Source: Magnetococcales bacterium (GTDB taxonomy: Bacteria; Pseudomonadota; Magnetococcia; Magnetococcales; Magnetaquicoccaceae). From it: a DNA stretch of 38,712 nucleotides. The notes under the pieces are model-generated. The model ran no database searches. It had not been told where the DNA came from and worked only from the letters and a program-made list of their open reading frames with translations. This document shows, piece after piece, positions 7,866 to 15,636 of the stretch. Position numbers and translations under genes: made by a program. The DNA is taken from assembly GCA_015231775.1 (NCBI GenBank), contig JADGAY010000009.1, positions 1 through 38,712 of the forward strand, read 5' to 3'. The first letter of the stretch is position 1; every line of letters starts with the position of its first letter.

Positions 7866-9278
7866 ATGCGTGATGCCATCGTCATATCCCAGGAGGTTCG
7901 ATTCGACCGTGCCTTGATCGAAAAGTATGATCGGGCCGGACCGCGTTACACCTCCTATCCCACGGCCCCGCATTTTCACGAGGGGTTTGGCCCCGAGAAT
8001 TTCAGGCGTGAGATCACCCGTTCCAGCGTTGAAAAGCCGGATCGTCCCCTTTCGTTGTATCTGCATATCCCGTTTTGCGACACGGTTTGTTATTACTGTG
8101 CCTGCAACAAGATCATCACCCCGGATCGCGCCCGCGCCGTGCCGTATCTGGATGCTCTGATTCGTGAAATCGAGTTGATGGCGCGGAATTTCACCCCGGA
8201 GCGGCGGGTACGGCAGATCCATTTCGGTGGGGGCTCCCCGTCTTATCTGACCCTGGAGCAGACCACCCGGTTGTGGAGCGCGTTGCGGGATCATTTTCAT
8301 CTTGTTGACAAACACGAAGGTGAATACGGTATTGAAGCGGATCCGCGTGAGTGTCCCGAAGGCACCATCGCCCGGTTGGGGGAGATCGGTTTCAACCGCG
8401 TCTCCTTTGGGGTACAGGATCTGGAACCGGCGGTACAGAAGGCGGTCAATCGCATTCAGCCTCTCGAATTGACCCAGCGTTGCGTGGAGGAGGCGCGTGC
8501 CAACGGTTTTCATTCGATCAATCTGGATCTGATCTACGGTCTTCCGTTGCAGACCGAGGCCTCGTTCATGAAGACCCTGGAAGTGGTGATCACCGAGCTG
8601 CAACCGGACCGGTTGGCGGTGTTCAACTATGCCCATCTGCCCCAATATTTCACCCCACAGCGTCGCATCGATGCCAATCAGTTGCCGAGTGCCGAGGTGA
8701 AACTGCGCATTCTCGAACAGACCATCTCCCGTCTGTTGGCCGCGGGTTATGTCTATGTCGGCATGGACCATTTCGCCAAACCGGATGACGAGTTGGCCAT
8801 GTCGCAGCGTTTGGGCACCTTGCATCGCAATTTCCAGGGTTACACCACCCGTGCCGAGTGTGATCTGGTGGGATTGGGTTTGACCTCGATCAGTCAATTC
8901 GGTCATGCGTATGCTCAGAACTACAAGACTTTGCCGGAGTATTATGCCCGCATTGATGCCGGGGAGTTGGCGATTTTCCGGGGATTGGAGTTGAATGCCG
9001 ATGATCGCATTCGTCGGGATGTGATCATGCGGTTGATGTGTGATTTCCAGTTGGATCGGCAATCGACCGGGGAGCGGTTGGGGATTGATTTCGACCAATA
9101 TTTCGTTGCGGAGCGTGGAGAGATCGCCCGGATGGTTCAGGAAGGGTTGTTGGAGGATGATGGGCGGTGTATGCGGGTGACGGCTGGGGGGCGGTTGTTG
9201 ATTCGCAATGTCTGCATGGCTTTTGACTGGTATTTGGCCAACGGGCCGCAGAAGAAGGCGTTTTCCAAGACGATTTAA
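7866..9278 (+). CDS. hemN: Oxygen-independent coproporphyrinogen III oxidase (radical SAM)
   Basis: HemN decarboxylates coproporphyrinogen III to protoporphyrinogen IX without oxygen, using S-adenosylmethionine and a [4Fe-4S] cluster. The 470-residue product starts MRDAIVISQE and has YDRAGPRYTSYPTAPHF, typical of true HemN. The cluster motif is C71-DTV-C75-YY-C78, followed by the fourth conserved cysteine (C80), also typical of HemN. GGGSPSYL and the C-terminal HemN domain follow. The frame is open far upstream inside hemE, but ATG 7866 gives the family start and has GGAG 9-12 bases before it. It is co-transcribed with hemE. It covers only the anaerobic form of this step; I see no hemF in the window. 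Confidence 0.96.
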   Translation: MRDAIVISQEVRFDRALIEKYDRAGPRYTSYPTAPHFHEGFGPENFRREITRSSVEKPDRPLSLYLHIPFCDTVCYYCACNKIITPDRARAVPYLDALIREIELMARNFTPERRVRQIHFGGGSPSYLTLEQTTRLWSALRDHFHLVDKHEGEYGIEADPRECPEGTIARLGEIGFNRVSFGVQDLEPAVQKAVNRIQPLELTQRCVEEARANGFHSINLDLIYGLPLQTEASFMKTLEVVITELQPDRLAVFNYAHLPQYFTPQRRIDANQLPSAEVKLRILEQTISRLLAAGYVYVGMDHFAKPDDELAMSQRLGTLHRNFQGYTTRAECDLVGLGLTSISQFGHAYAQNYKTLPEYYARIDAGELAIFRGLELNADDRIRRDVIMRLMCDFQLDRQSTGERLGIDFDQYFVAERGEIARMVQEGLLEDDGRCMRVTAGGRLLIRNVCMAFDWYLANGPQKKAFSKTI

Positions 9279-9302
9279 AGCAAACGGTTGAACGGGCGGG
9301 GT

Positions 9303-9499
9303 CCAGGGGCCCATGGCCCCTGGTGGGATCCAAGGGCAAAACCCTTGGGACTTGTCTTTTTTCTTTGTCCCTTTTCTTTGTCTTTTTTCTTTAAGGCGCG
9401 CTTTTACAAAGAAAAAAATTTCACGTTTTTTGTGAAATTTTTTGCGCGCCAGCCTTGGAAGAGGGATCGTTTTGCGGTTTTGGCAAAACGATCCCTCTT
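9303..9499 (+). repeat. Repeat family R1, copy 1 (modules A, C and D)
   Basis: This fills the 338-bp gap between hemN and the PPO gene. Module A has two hairpins: CCAGGGGCC with GGCCCCTGG (9303-9323), then CCAAGGG 9330-9336 with CCCTTGG 9342-9348, followed by a T-rich tract that could terminate hemN transcripts. Module C has an outer GGCGCGC 9395-9401 with GCGCGCC 9444-9450 and an inner 12-bp stem 9413-9424 / 9432-9443. Module D is a perfect 17-bp stem 9459-9475 / 9483-9499 with a 7-base loop. The same plan recurs at 13774, 14064 and 28003 with different but still complementary stems. Confidence 0.85.
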
Positions 9500-9566
9500 T
9501 GCCTTGCGTTGAAGTGGGTCGCCGGATGCGGCTTGTGTTGTGATTCGCAAAAAATCCGAAAAGTTA

Positions 9567-9596
9567 TTGTTCAGGAACTTCCCGAACCCCTATAAC
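9567..9596 (+). promoter_or_regulatory. Candidate promoter of the hemY-dnaQ pair
   Basis: TTGTTC (9567-9572), an 18-base spacer and TATAAC (9591-9596). The predicted start is about 14 bases before the ATG. GTTC-AG-GAAC in the spacer is a small palindrome. Confidence 0.4.
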
Positions 9597-9616
9597 CACA
9601 ATCAAATCATGGGATC

Positions 9617-11044
9617 ATGAATACCACGAACCCCGGCCACACCCTGATTCTCGGCGGCGGCATCTCCGGCCTCTCTCTTGCCTGGTTTCTGCACCAACGC
9701 GGTCAACCCGTCACCGTGCTCGACGCGGGCAATCGTCCTGGCGGCTCGATCCGCACCGAACACGATCAGGGCTATCAGATCGAACTGGGCCCCAACTCCA
9801 CCTTGCAAAAAACCGGTGATGATGATGCCCTGGGCCGCCTGGTCAAGGATTTGAACCTCGATGATCGCCTGATCGAAGCCTCTTCGGTCTCCTCGAATCG
9901 CTATGTCATGCATCGCGGTCGTTTGAAAGCCTTGCCGGACTCGCCGCCGAAATTCATTCTTTCCACGATTTTTTCCCCGTGGGCCAAGGTGCGGCTTTTG
10001 GCCGAACCTCTGATCGGCTGGGTGCTCCACGAGGAGCATATCGCCGAATTCGTGACCCGACGCCTGGGCCGGGAGTTTCTCGATTATGCCATCGAACCCT
10101 TCATCTCTGGAGTCTATGCCGGCGATCCACGCAGCCTCTCGATCGCGGCGGCGGCACCCAAGGTGCACCAACTGGAGCAGAGCTGGGGATCCCTGATCAT
10201 CGGCGGCATCATGGTCGGCAAGAAAAACAAGGCGATAGGGGTTCCACGCGGACGGCTGGTAACCTTGGATGGGGGGCTGGAACTGCTGCCGGCCACGATC
10301 GCCGCGCGCCTGCCCGCCGGCACGGTGCGAACCGGAACCGAGGTGATCACCGTGCGTCCGGAAGCGTCCGGTTGGCAGGTGGAGTGGCGCGATGCTCAAG
10401 GGGCACGGGGTTTGGAGCGGGCCGAACGGGTGGTTCTGGCCATGCCGTCCCACGCGGCGGCCAAGGCGCTCTTCACCACCCTTCCCGCCGCCAGTCAACT
10501 GTTGGCAGGTATCGCCTACGCACCGATCGCCTCGACCGCGATGGGTTATGCTCGTGACCAGGTGAGCCATCCGTTGGATGGATTCGGGGTTCTTTTGCCC
10601 CGCCGCGAACGGGTTCGTCTGCTTGGTGCGCTCTTCTCCTCGTCGCTCTTTCCAGGACGCGCGCCGGAAAACAAGGTGCTGGTGACCAGCTTCATTGGCG
10701 GGGCCATGGATTATCAGGCCCTGACCATGCCCGATCCGGCGCTTGAAGCCTGGGTGCGCAAGGATATGGCCGAGATCCTGGGGATTCGCGGCGAACCGGA
10801 ATTTTTCCGCATGACCCGCTATCAGCAGGCCATTCCGCAATACAACGTTGGCCATTTGAAACGGATCAAGGCGTTGGACAAGGTTCTCAAGGCCTATCCG
10901 GGGATTCATACCCGCGCCAACTGGCGCGATGGCATTTCGGTGTCGGATTGCGTGCTCAATGCCGAAAAGCTGGCCAGGCGTCTGACCGGCGAGCTGCCGG
11001 AGGAGCCGGAAGAGAAGGAGGAGGAGGAGGTACCCACCGAATGA
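9617..11044 (+). CDS. hemY: Protoporphyrinogen oxidase, FAD-dependent (HemY/PPOX type)
   Basis: This enzyme oxidises protoporphyrinogen IX to protoporphyrin IX with FAD and oxygen, the penultimate step of haem synthesis. The 475-residue product opens with the dinucleotide-binding motif GGGISGLSLAWFL (about residues 13-25) and the second FAD motif RPGGSIRTE. ELGPNS, ISGVYAGDP and a C-terminal GIS-SDCVLNAEKLA segment are all typical of PPOX. The acidic tail (EEPEEKEEEE) is unusual but probably harmless. The stop codon overlaps the dnaQ start (ATGA at 11041-11044), so the two are translationally coupled. Some databases name this family HemG. With hemE and hemN it gives three steps of the pathway in one place. 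Confidence 0.94.
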   Translation: MNTTNPGHTLILGGGISGLSLAWFLHQRGQPVTVLDAGNRPGGSIRTEHDQGYQIELGPNSTLQKTGDDDALGRLVKDLNLDDRLIEASSVSSNRYVMHRGRLKALPDSPPKFILSTIFSPWAKVRLLAEPLIGWVLHEEHIAEFVTRRLGREFLDYAIEPFISGVYAGDPRSLSIAAAAPKVHQLEQSWGSLIIGGIMVGKKNKAIGVPRGRLVTLDGGLELLPATIAARLPAGTVRTGTEVITVRPEASGWQVEWRDAQGARGLERAERVVLAMPSHAAAKALFTTLPAASQLLAGIAYAPIASTAMGYARDQVSHPLDGFGVLLPRRERVRLLGALFSSSLFPGRAPENKVLVTSFIGGAMDYQALTMPDPALEAWVRKDMAEILGIRGEPEFFRMTRYQQAIPQYNVGHLKRIKALDKVLKAYPGIHTRANWRDGISVSDCVLNAEKLARRLTGELPEEPEEKEEEEVPTE

Positions 11045-11748
11045 CCCGTTTGATCGCCCTGGATACCGAAACCACCGGGCTTTCCGCCAGCAAGGGGGAT
11101 CGCATCGTCGAGATTGGCTGCGTGGAGCTGATTCACATGCGCAAGGGGGCGACACGGCAATGGTTCATCAATCCGGAGCGACCGATTCCCGCCGAGGCGA
11201 CCCGCATTCATGGCATCACCGATGAGAAGGTGGCCAATGAACCGATTTTCAAGAAGATCGCCGAGGATTTTTTGGCCTTTATCGGTTCGGATCAACTGGT
11301 GATTTACAATGCCGGATTTGATCTGGGCTTTCTCAATGCCGAACTGGCGCGGATCAAACGACCCTTGCTGGATGGCTCACGGGTGATCGATGCCTTGATG
11401 TTGGCAAGGAAACGTTTTCCCGGAGCCAAGGCTGATCTGGATTCGGTCTGCAAGCGGTTCAAGATCGACAATGCGCATCGCAAGTTGCATGGCGCGTTGT
11501 TGGATGCGGAGCTGTTGGCCGAGGTGTACGTTGCCTTGAATGGCGGCGCGCAATTCACGATGGATTTGACCGGTGGGGTTGAGGAGGTTGCCGTCAAGGT
11601 CGCGACCACCTCAGAGCAGGCGACAAGCGTGGGGGGTGTGGTTCGTCCGGTGCGTGTCTGGCCGGTCGCCAGGGAGGAGGAGTTGGCCCATGCCGCGTTT
11701 TTGGAGTTCATGCAGAAGGAGCATGGTGGTTGTTTGTGGAGCAATTGA
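11041..11748 (+). CDS. dnaQ: DNA polymerase III epsilon subunit (proofreading 3'-5' exonuclease)
   Basis: DnaQ removes mispaired bases during replication as part of the polymerase III core. The 235-residue product is a DEDDh exonuclease: ExoI D8-T-E10-TTG, ExoII NAGFD94-LGF, ExoIII H150-GALLD155. The C-terminal tail after residue 170 is low in similarity, as usual for the linker that binds the alpha subunit. ATG 11041 overlaps the PPO stop by ATGA. dnaQ near hemE and aroE matches alphaproteobacterial origin regions. The frame is intact. Confidence 0.93.
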   Translation: MTRLIALDTETTGLSASKGDRIVEIGCVELIHMRKGATRQWFINPERPIPAEATRIHGITDEKVANEPIFKKIAEDFLAFIGSDQLVIYNAGFDLGFLNAELARIKRPLLDGSRVIDALMLARKRFPGAKADLDSVCKRFKIDNAHRKLHGALLDAELLAEVYVALNGGAQFTMDLTGGVEEVAVKVATTSEQATSVGGVVRPVRVWPVAREEELAHAAFLEFMQKEHGGCLWSN

Positions 11749-11781
11749 GTGGCTTAAGCGGTCAGAGTGGGAAATGAAGCG

Positions 11782-12867
11782 ATGTCTGGATACGACGTAA
11801 AACGCATTCTGGTGACCGGTGGGGCCGGCTTCGTCGGGTCGAATCTGGCCATGGCCTGCAAACGCGACCTGCCCGACACCGAGGTGATCGCCCTCGACAA
11901 CCTCAAACGGCGCGGCTCGGAACTCTCCCTGGATCGACTGCGACGGGGTGGGGTGAGATTCCATCACGGCGACATCCGCTGCCCCGAGGATCTCGACAGC
12001 CTCGAACCCGCGGACCTGATCCTCGAATGCTCGGCGGAACCAAGCGTGCAGGCCGGTTACGGCGGCTCCCCGGCCTATGTGATCCATACCAACCTCTCCG
12101 GCACCATCAATTGCCTGGAGTACGCCCGCAAACACGACAGCGCGTTGATCTTCCTCTCCACCAGCCGGGTCTATCCGATCGCGGGGTTGCGTCAGATCCC
12201 CATGCAAGAAGAGGCCTCACGCCTGGAGGTGGCCGAGGGTGCCCACGGCATCGGCTGGTCACGGGCTGGTATCCGCGAGGAGTTCCCCCTGACCGGAAGC
12301 CGCTCCATCTACGGTACCACGAAACTGGCCTCGGAACTTTTGATCGAGGAGTACCGTGCCATGTACGGCCTGAAAACCATCATCAACCGTTGCGGCATCC
12401 TGACCGGACCCTGGCAGATGGGCAAGGTGGATCAGGGGGTGATCGTGTTGTGGATGGCCCACCATTTTTTCAACCTGCCTCTGGGGTACATCGGCTTCGG
12501 CGGCACGGGCAAGCAGGTACGGGATTTGTTGCACGTTGATGATCTGTATGATCTGTTGCGGGTGCAGATGGCGGATCTGGCGCGTTATTCCGGGATGGTG
12601 GCCAATGTGGGTGGGGGTCGTGAGGTTTCGGTGAGTCTGAGCGAGTTGACCGACTGGTGCCAGCGCATCACGGGAAACGTGGTGCCGCTGCGTGCGGATC
12701 CGGTGACACGGGATTACGACATCCCCTATTACATCACCGACCACGCCCGGATCACCCACGCCACGGGCTGGACGCCAAAACGCGGGGTCGAGCAGACTTT
12801 GCGGGAGATTCATGGGTGGATCCAGACCAATCGGGAGATGCTGGCCCCTCTGTTCGGAGTCGCCTGA
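11782..12867 (+). CDS. NAD-dependent nucleotide-sugar epimerase/dehydratase, CDP-paratose 2-epimerase-like
   Basis: This extended short-chain dehydrogenase probably acts on a nucleotide-linked sugar for a surface glycan. The 361-residue product has the NAD motif TGGAGFVGSN (about residues 12-21), a catalytic Ser/Thr region FLSTSRVYP and the active-site Y-GTT-K in SRSIYGTTKLASE. The long insertion between SRVYP and SRSIYGTTK and the GIL-GPWQMGKVDQG stretch resemble CDP-paratose/CDP-tyvelose 2-epimerases more than GalE, but the substrate is uncertain. The frame extends to a GTG at 11767; ATG 11782 is preferred from alignment. It sits between dnaQ and aroE, with which it has no obvious pathway link, so it may be a local insertion in an otherwise conserved order. 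Confidence 0.85.
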   Translation: MSGYDVKRILVTGGAGFVGSNLAMACKRDLPDTEVIALDNLKRRGSELSLDRLRRGGVRFHHGDIRCPEDLDSLEPADLILECSAEPSVQAGYGGSPAYVIHTNLSGTINCLEYARKHDSALIFLSTSRVYPIAGLRQIPMQEEASRLEVAEGAHGIGWSRAGIREEFPLTGSRSIYGTTKLASELLIEEYRAMYGLKTIINRCGILTGPWQMGKVDQGVIVLWMAHHFFNLPLGYIGFGGTGKQVRDLLHVDDLYDLLRVQMADLARYSGMVANVGGGREVSVSLSELTDWCQRITGNVVPLRADPVTRDYDIPYYITDHARITHATGWTPKRGVEQTLREIHGWIQTNREMLAPLFGVA

Positions 12868-12887
12868 TACCAATCGTTGACAGGAAC

Positions 12888-13748
12888 ATGATGGAAAAAA
12901 CACATCTTTACGGCGTGATCGGGGATCCGATCCACCACTCCCTCTCTCCCTTCATGCATCAGCTCGCCTATGCCGAGCTGGAGATGTCCAACCATCGTTA
13001 TCTGCCGTTTCATGTACGCGCGGAGCGGCTCGTCGAGGCGGTACGTGGCATGGCGGCGTTGGGAATCCAAGGGTTCAACGCCACCATTCCCCACAAGGAG
13101 AACCTGGTTCCCCTGATGGATGAGCTTGATTCTTTTGTCCAGGTGATTGGCGCGGTCAATACCGTGAAGATCGATCCCACGGGCCGGATGACCGGGTACA
13201 ACACCGATGCTTACGGCTTTATCACCAATTTGCGTGAGATCTTTTCCGAATCCTTGCGGGATCTCGACATCCTGGTGCTTGGAGCCGGGGGGGCGGCGCG
13301 TGGGGTGTTGGCTGGATTGTTACAGGAGGGGGCGAATCGGATTGTGGTGATGAATCGCACCTTGAACCGGGCCGAGGCGCTGGTGGAGCGGTTACGGGTT
13401 CACTTTCCCGACCAGCCGGTCACCCCTCAAGCCTGGACGAACCGGTTGCCGGCCTGTCGTCTGTTGATCAACACCACCAGTCTGGGGATGGGGGATGATG
13501 ATGGATCGGTGCCGGATTTGCGTGATTTGGTAGCGGATGCCTTGGTGTATGATATCGTCTATGCCCCGCCGGTCACGCCGCTATTGGCGGTGGCGCGTGG
13601 TCGTGGATTGCGGGTTGAGAATGGTTTGGGGATGTTGATTCATCAAGGCGCCAGGGCCTTTGAGATCTGGACCGGGCGGGTGATGCCGGTAGCCAAGGTG
13701 CGCAAGGGATTGAAGGAGCGGATGGGGGTGGCGGAGTTGGGTGGGTGA
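12888..13748 (+). CDS. aroE: Shikimate dehydrogenase (NADP+)
   Basis: AroE reduces 3-dehydroshikimate to shikimate in the aromatic amino-acid pathway. The 286-residue product has the shikimate-binding GDPIHHSLSPFMHQ (about residues 12-25) and GFNATIPHKE with the catalytic lysine. The NADP motif is GAGGAARGVLAGL, and NTTSLGM follows. ATG 12888 and ATG 12891 are adjacent; AGGAAC just upstream suits the second slightly better. A C-terminal extension (RKGLKERMGVAELGG) is short and basic. It ends in the convergent, repeat-filled gap before the pentaheme cytochrome gene. Confidence 0.96.
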   Translation: MMEKTHLYGVIGDPIHHSLSPFMHQLAYAELEMSNHRYLPFHVRAERLVEAVRGMAALGIQGFNATIPHKENLVPLMDELDSFVQVIGAVNTVKIDPTGRMTGYNTDAYGFITNLREIFSESLRDLDILVLGAGGAARGVLAGLLQEGANRIVVMNRTLNRAEALVERLRVHFPDQPVTPQAWTNRLPACRLLINTTSLGMGDDDGSVPDLRDLVADALVYDIVYAPPVTPLLAVARGRGLRVENGLGMLIHQGARAFEIWTGRVMPVAKVRKGLKERMGVAELGG

Positions 13749-13773
13749 GATGAGGTGAGGTTTCTAACGTGTG

Positions 13774-13969
13774 CGGGGGACGGGGGGCCGAAGGTCCCCG
13801 GCAGAGGTTCGGAGACGGAGTCTCCGAGGTTTTGCCTTTGCTTTTGACTTGTGTCTTTGGCGCGCTCTTCAAAAAAGCGTTTTTTCGCGCCCTTTGCGAA
13901 AAAACGCTGCGCGCAGCCATGTTTGTGGGATCGTTTCGCGTTTTTGGCGAAACGATCCCACAAACATGG
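13774..13969 (+). repeat. Repeat family R1, copy 2 (modules B, C and D)
   Basis: This copy begins 25 bp after aroE. Module B has a G-rich/C-rich hairpin around 13782-13800 and TCGGAGAC 13809-13816 with GTCTCCGA 13820-13827. Module C has an outer GCGCGC 13860-13865 with 13909-13914 and an inner AGCG-rich 13-bp stem 13876-13888 / 13896-13908. Module D is a perfect 23-bp stem 13917-13939 / 13947-13969. Compared with copies 1 and 3, most stem positions have changed on both arms together. It is arranged head to head with copy 3 (14064). Confidence 0.85.
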
Positions 13970-14016
13970 CCCAAAAAATTGGCCACCGGAGGTGGCTATC
14001 GGGAGTCGAGCAATTC

Positions 14017-14053
14017 GCCCCCTCCTTATGCCCTGACGGGCAACGGAGGGGGC
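14017..14053. other. Nested palindrome between two inverted R1 copies
   Basis: GCCCCCTCC (14017-14025) pairs with GGAGGGGGC (14045-14053); inside it GCCC pairs with GGGC. It lies at the centre of symmetry between R1 copy 2 and the inverted copy 3. Confidence 0.5.
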
Positions 14054-14063
14054 ACATGAGACC

Positions 14064-14189
14064 GCGCGCTTGCGCCCTTTTTCGCAAAAATCGCGAAAAA
14101 GGGCTTATCGTGAAAAGCGCGCGAAAGTCAAAAAAACAAAATCCCAAGGGCTTCGCCCTTGGATCCCACCAGGGGCCATTGGCCCCTGG
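14064..14189 (-). repeat. Repeat family R1, copy 3, inverted (modules A and C)
   Basis: Read on the minus strand: CCAGGGGCC-aat-GGCCCCTGG (14189-14169), CCAAGGGC-gaa-GCCCTTGG (14162-14144), a T-rich tract, an outer GCGCGC (14122-14117 with 14069-14064) and an inner 12-bp stem GCCCTTTTTCGC / GCGAAAAAGGGC (14104-14093 / 14085-14074). Its T-rich tract is placed to act as a terminator for transcripts on the minus strand, whereas the converging pentaheme gene ends at 14212 on that same strand. Confidence 0.85.
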
Positions 14190-14211
14190 ACCCCGCCAGT
14201 CGAACCTCATC

Positions 14212-15504
14212 TTACAACGTCACTTCCGCCTTGCCGACCAGGGCCGGGGTTTTCAACGCGTCCGGCAACTGATCGCCGATCTTCTCCATCATCGGCTTGG
14301 AGATCAGATTGAAATACAACTCGGCACGCACCACCTTGACCCCGGAAACCGGAATCGGATAACTCAACACCCGCTTTTCACCCGGTTTCAAACGGGAATC
14401 CGGACCCAGCTTGGTGGCCTGGGGCGGCATGACCGGCTGGTTTTCGTTGTTGAGCAGCTTCAACATGAACAACGCCTGGGGATCCTCCTTGCCCGGATCC
14501 TCCTTGAAGTTGCTCCAGATCACCTCGCCCTTGTCGTTCAACGCCTGCACCTTGAGCACCAGATTGCGGAACGGCGCACTGTTGGGCATGGTGTGCAACA
14601 GGGTGTTCTTGAGGATGATGGTTGCCTTGAGCTTGCTCTCCTCGTCCGAGGTGTACATGGAGAGGGCCAGGGATTTTTGCACCTTGTCCGGATCGTGACC
14701 ACCAAGGATCTCGTGGCTGGCAACACCATTGATCACCGGCATGTGACACGATTGACAGGTGGGCACCACGACATCGCGACTCTCCTTGACCACCTTGCCC
14801 TTGACCTTGGTCTCACGCACATCCTTGCCGAGCAGCAGATCACCGATGGTGCAGACCGCCACCTTCTGGGGGTTGATCATGGTCTGATGGCAGCCCAAGC
14901 AGATGTCGGAACTCTTGAAGAGCCCCGGATTGGCGCGATGCGGGAAACTGTTGACCTTGGGCTCCTTGTCGCCACCCGGAACCACCACCGGCTCCTTGCC
15001 CCGCCAGGCCCCTTCCGGACCCTGGAGGCTGTCCTTGGAGTATTCATAAGCCGAGGCGCCGAAGTTCAATTTGCCATTCTCGGCCTCGATCCCCTTGAAC
15101 GCGGTCATGGTGTGACAGGCGACGCAGTTGACACCCTCGGCATACATGGGTTTGGAATCGAGCTTGGTAGTCTTGTCGCGGGCGGCAATGGGGGCGTGAC
15201 ACTGCAAACAGGCGGGAAAGGATTTGGTGACCTTGTGGGTGACCCCCTCCTGGGAGGGATCGCCGGCCTCGTTGCGATAGACCGCGCCATGGATGGGATC
15301 GGTCAAGGCAGTGCTTTTGGCATGCATGGAGCCCTGCCATTGCTGGTAGATCTCCTGGTGGCATTCGCCGCAATTGACCGAGGGGATGTGCTTCAAGGGA
15401 GGCCGTTCGCTCTCCGCCGGGTTATCCGAAGCCCAAACCGTCACGGCGGAGAGCAACAGGGCTCCCAACAGCAACGCCAATCCACCTCTTCCCTGCACGA
15501 CCAT
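14212..15504 (-). CDS. Periplasmic pentaheme cytochrome c, cytochrome c554-like
   Basis: This is an exported electron carrier or multihaem redox enzyme. The 430-residue product has a signal peptide (hydrophobic 9-24, cleavage near VWA-S) and five CxxCH motifs: CGECH (C45), CLQCH, CVACH, CLGCH and CQSCH. They are concentrated in the first 250 residues, with several free histidines (for example GSMHAKS and HEILGGHD) for distal ligands. The last 180 residues have no haem motif and look like a beta-sandwich domain (NTLLHTMPNSAPFRNLVLKV). The haem spacing recalls the cytochrome c554/c-prime family; donor and acceptor are unknown. A GGGAG stands 8-12 bases before ATG 15504. No partner redox gene is adjacent. 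Confidence 0.88.
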   Translation of the reverse strand: MVVQGRGGLALLLGALLLSAVTVWASDNPAESERPPLKHIPSVNCGECHQEIYQQWQGSMHAKSTALTDPIHGAVYRNEAGDPSQEGVTHKVTKSFPACLQCHAPIAARDKTTKLDSKPMYAEGVNCVACHTMTAFKGIEAENGKLNFGASAYEYSKDSLQGPEGAWRGKEPVVVPGGDKEPKVNSFPHRANPGLFKSSDICLGCHQTMINPQKVAVCTIGDLLLGKDVRETKVKGKVVKESRDVVVPTCQSCHMPVINGVASHEILGGHDPDKVQKSLALSMYTSDEESKLKATIILKNTLLHTMPNSAPFRNLVLKVQALNDKGEVIWSNFKEDPGKEDPQALFMLKLLNNENQPVMPPQATKLGPDSRLKPGEKRVLSYPIPVSGVKVVRAELYFNLISKPMMEKIGDQLPDALKTPALVGKAEVTL

Positions 15505-15636
15505 TGAAAAATCTCCCGATTGAAGTCAATCCTTGCCTTCCCCTCAAAGGCACCGGACATCATATCAGAGTGCCCGGCGCGACTCCAGGAGACAATCGGG
15601 ATTGGTGACCGCTGCGTGAACGTTTATCGTGTCATC

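Noticed and set aside
7764-9314. 516-codon antisense frame over hemN
   Set aside because: Antisense shadow of a real gene with low-complexity, Gln/Arg/Ile-rich product and no homology recognised.
13771-15507. 578-codon plus-strand frame across the R1 gap and the pentaheme cytochrome
   Set aside because: Runs through repeats and antisense to five haem motifs; no start site or domain supports it.
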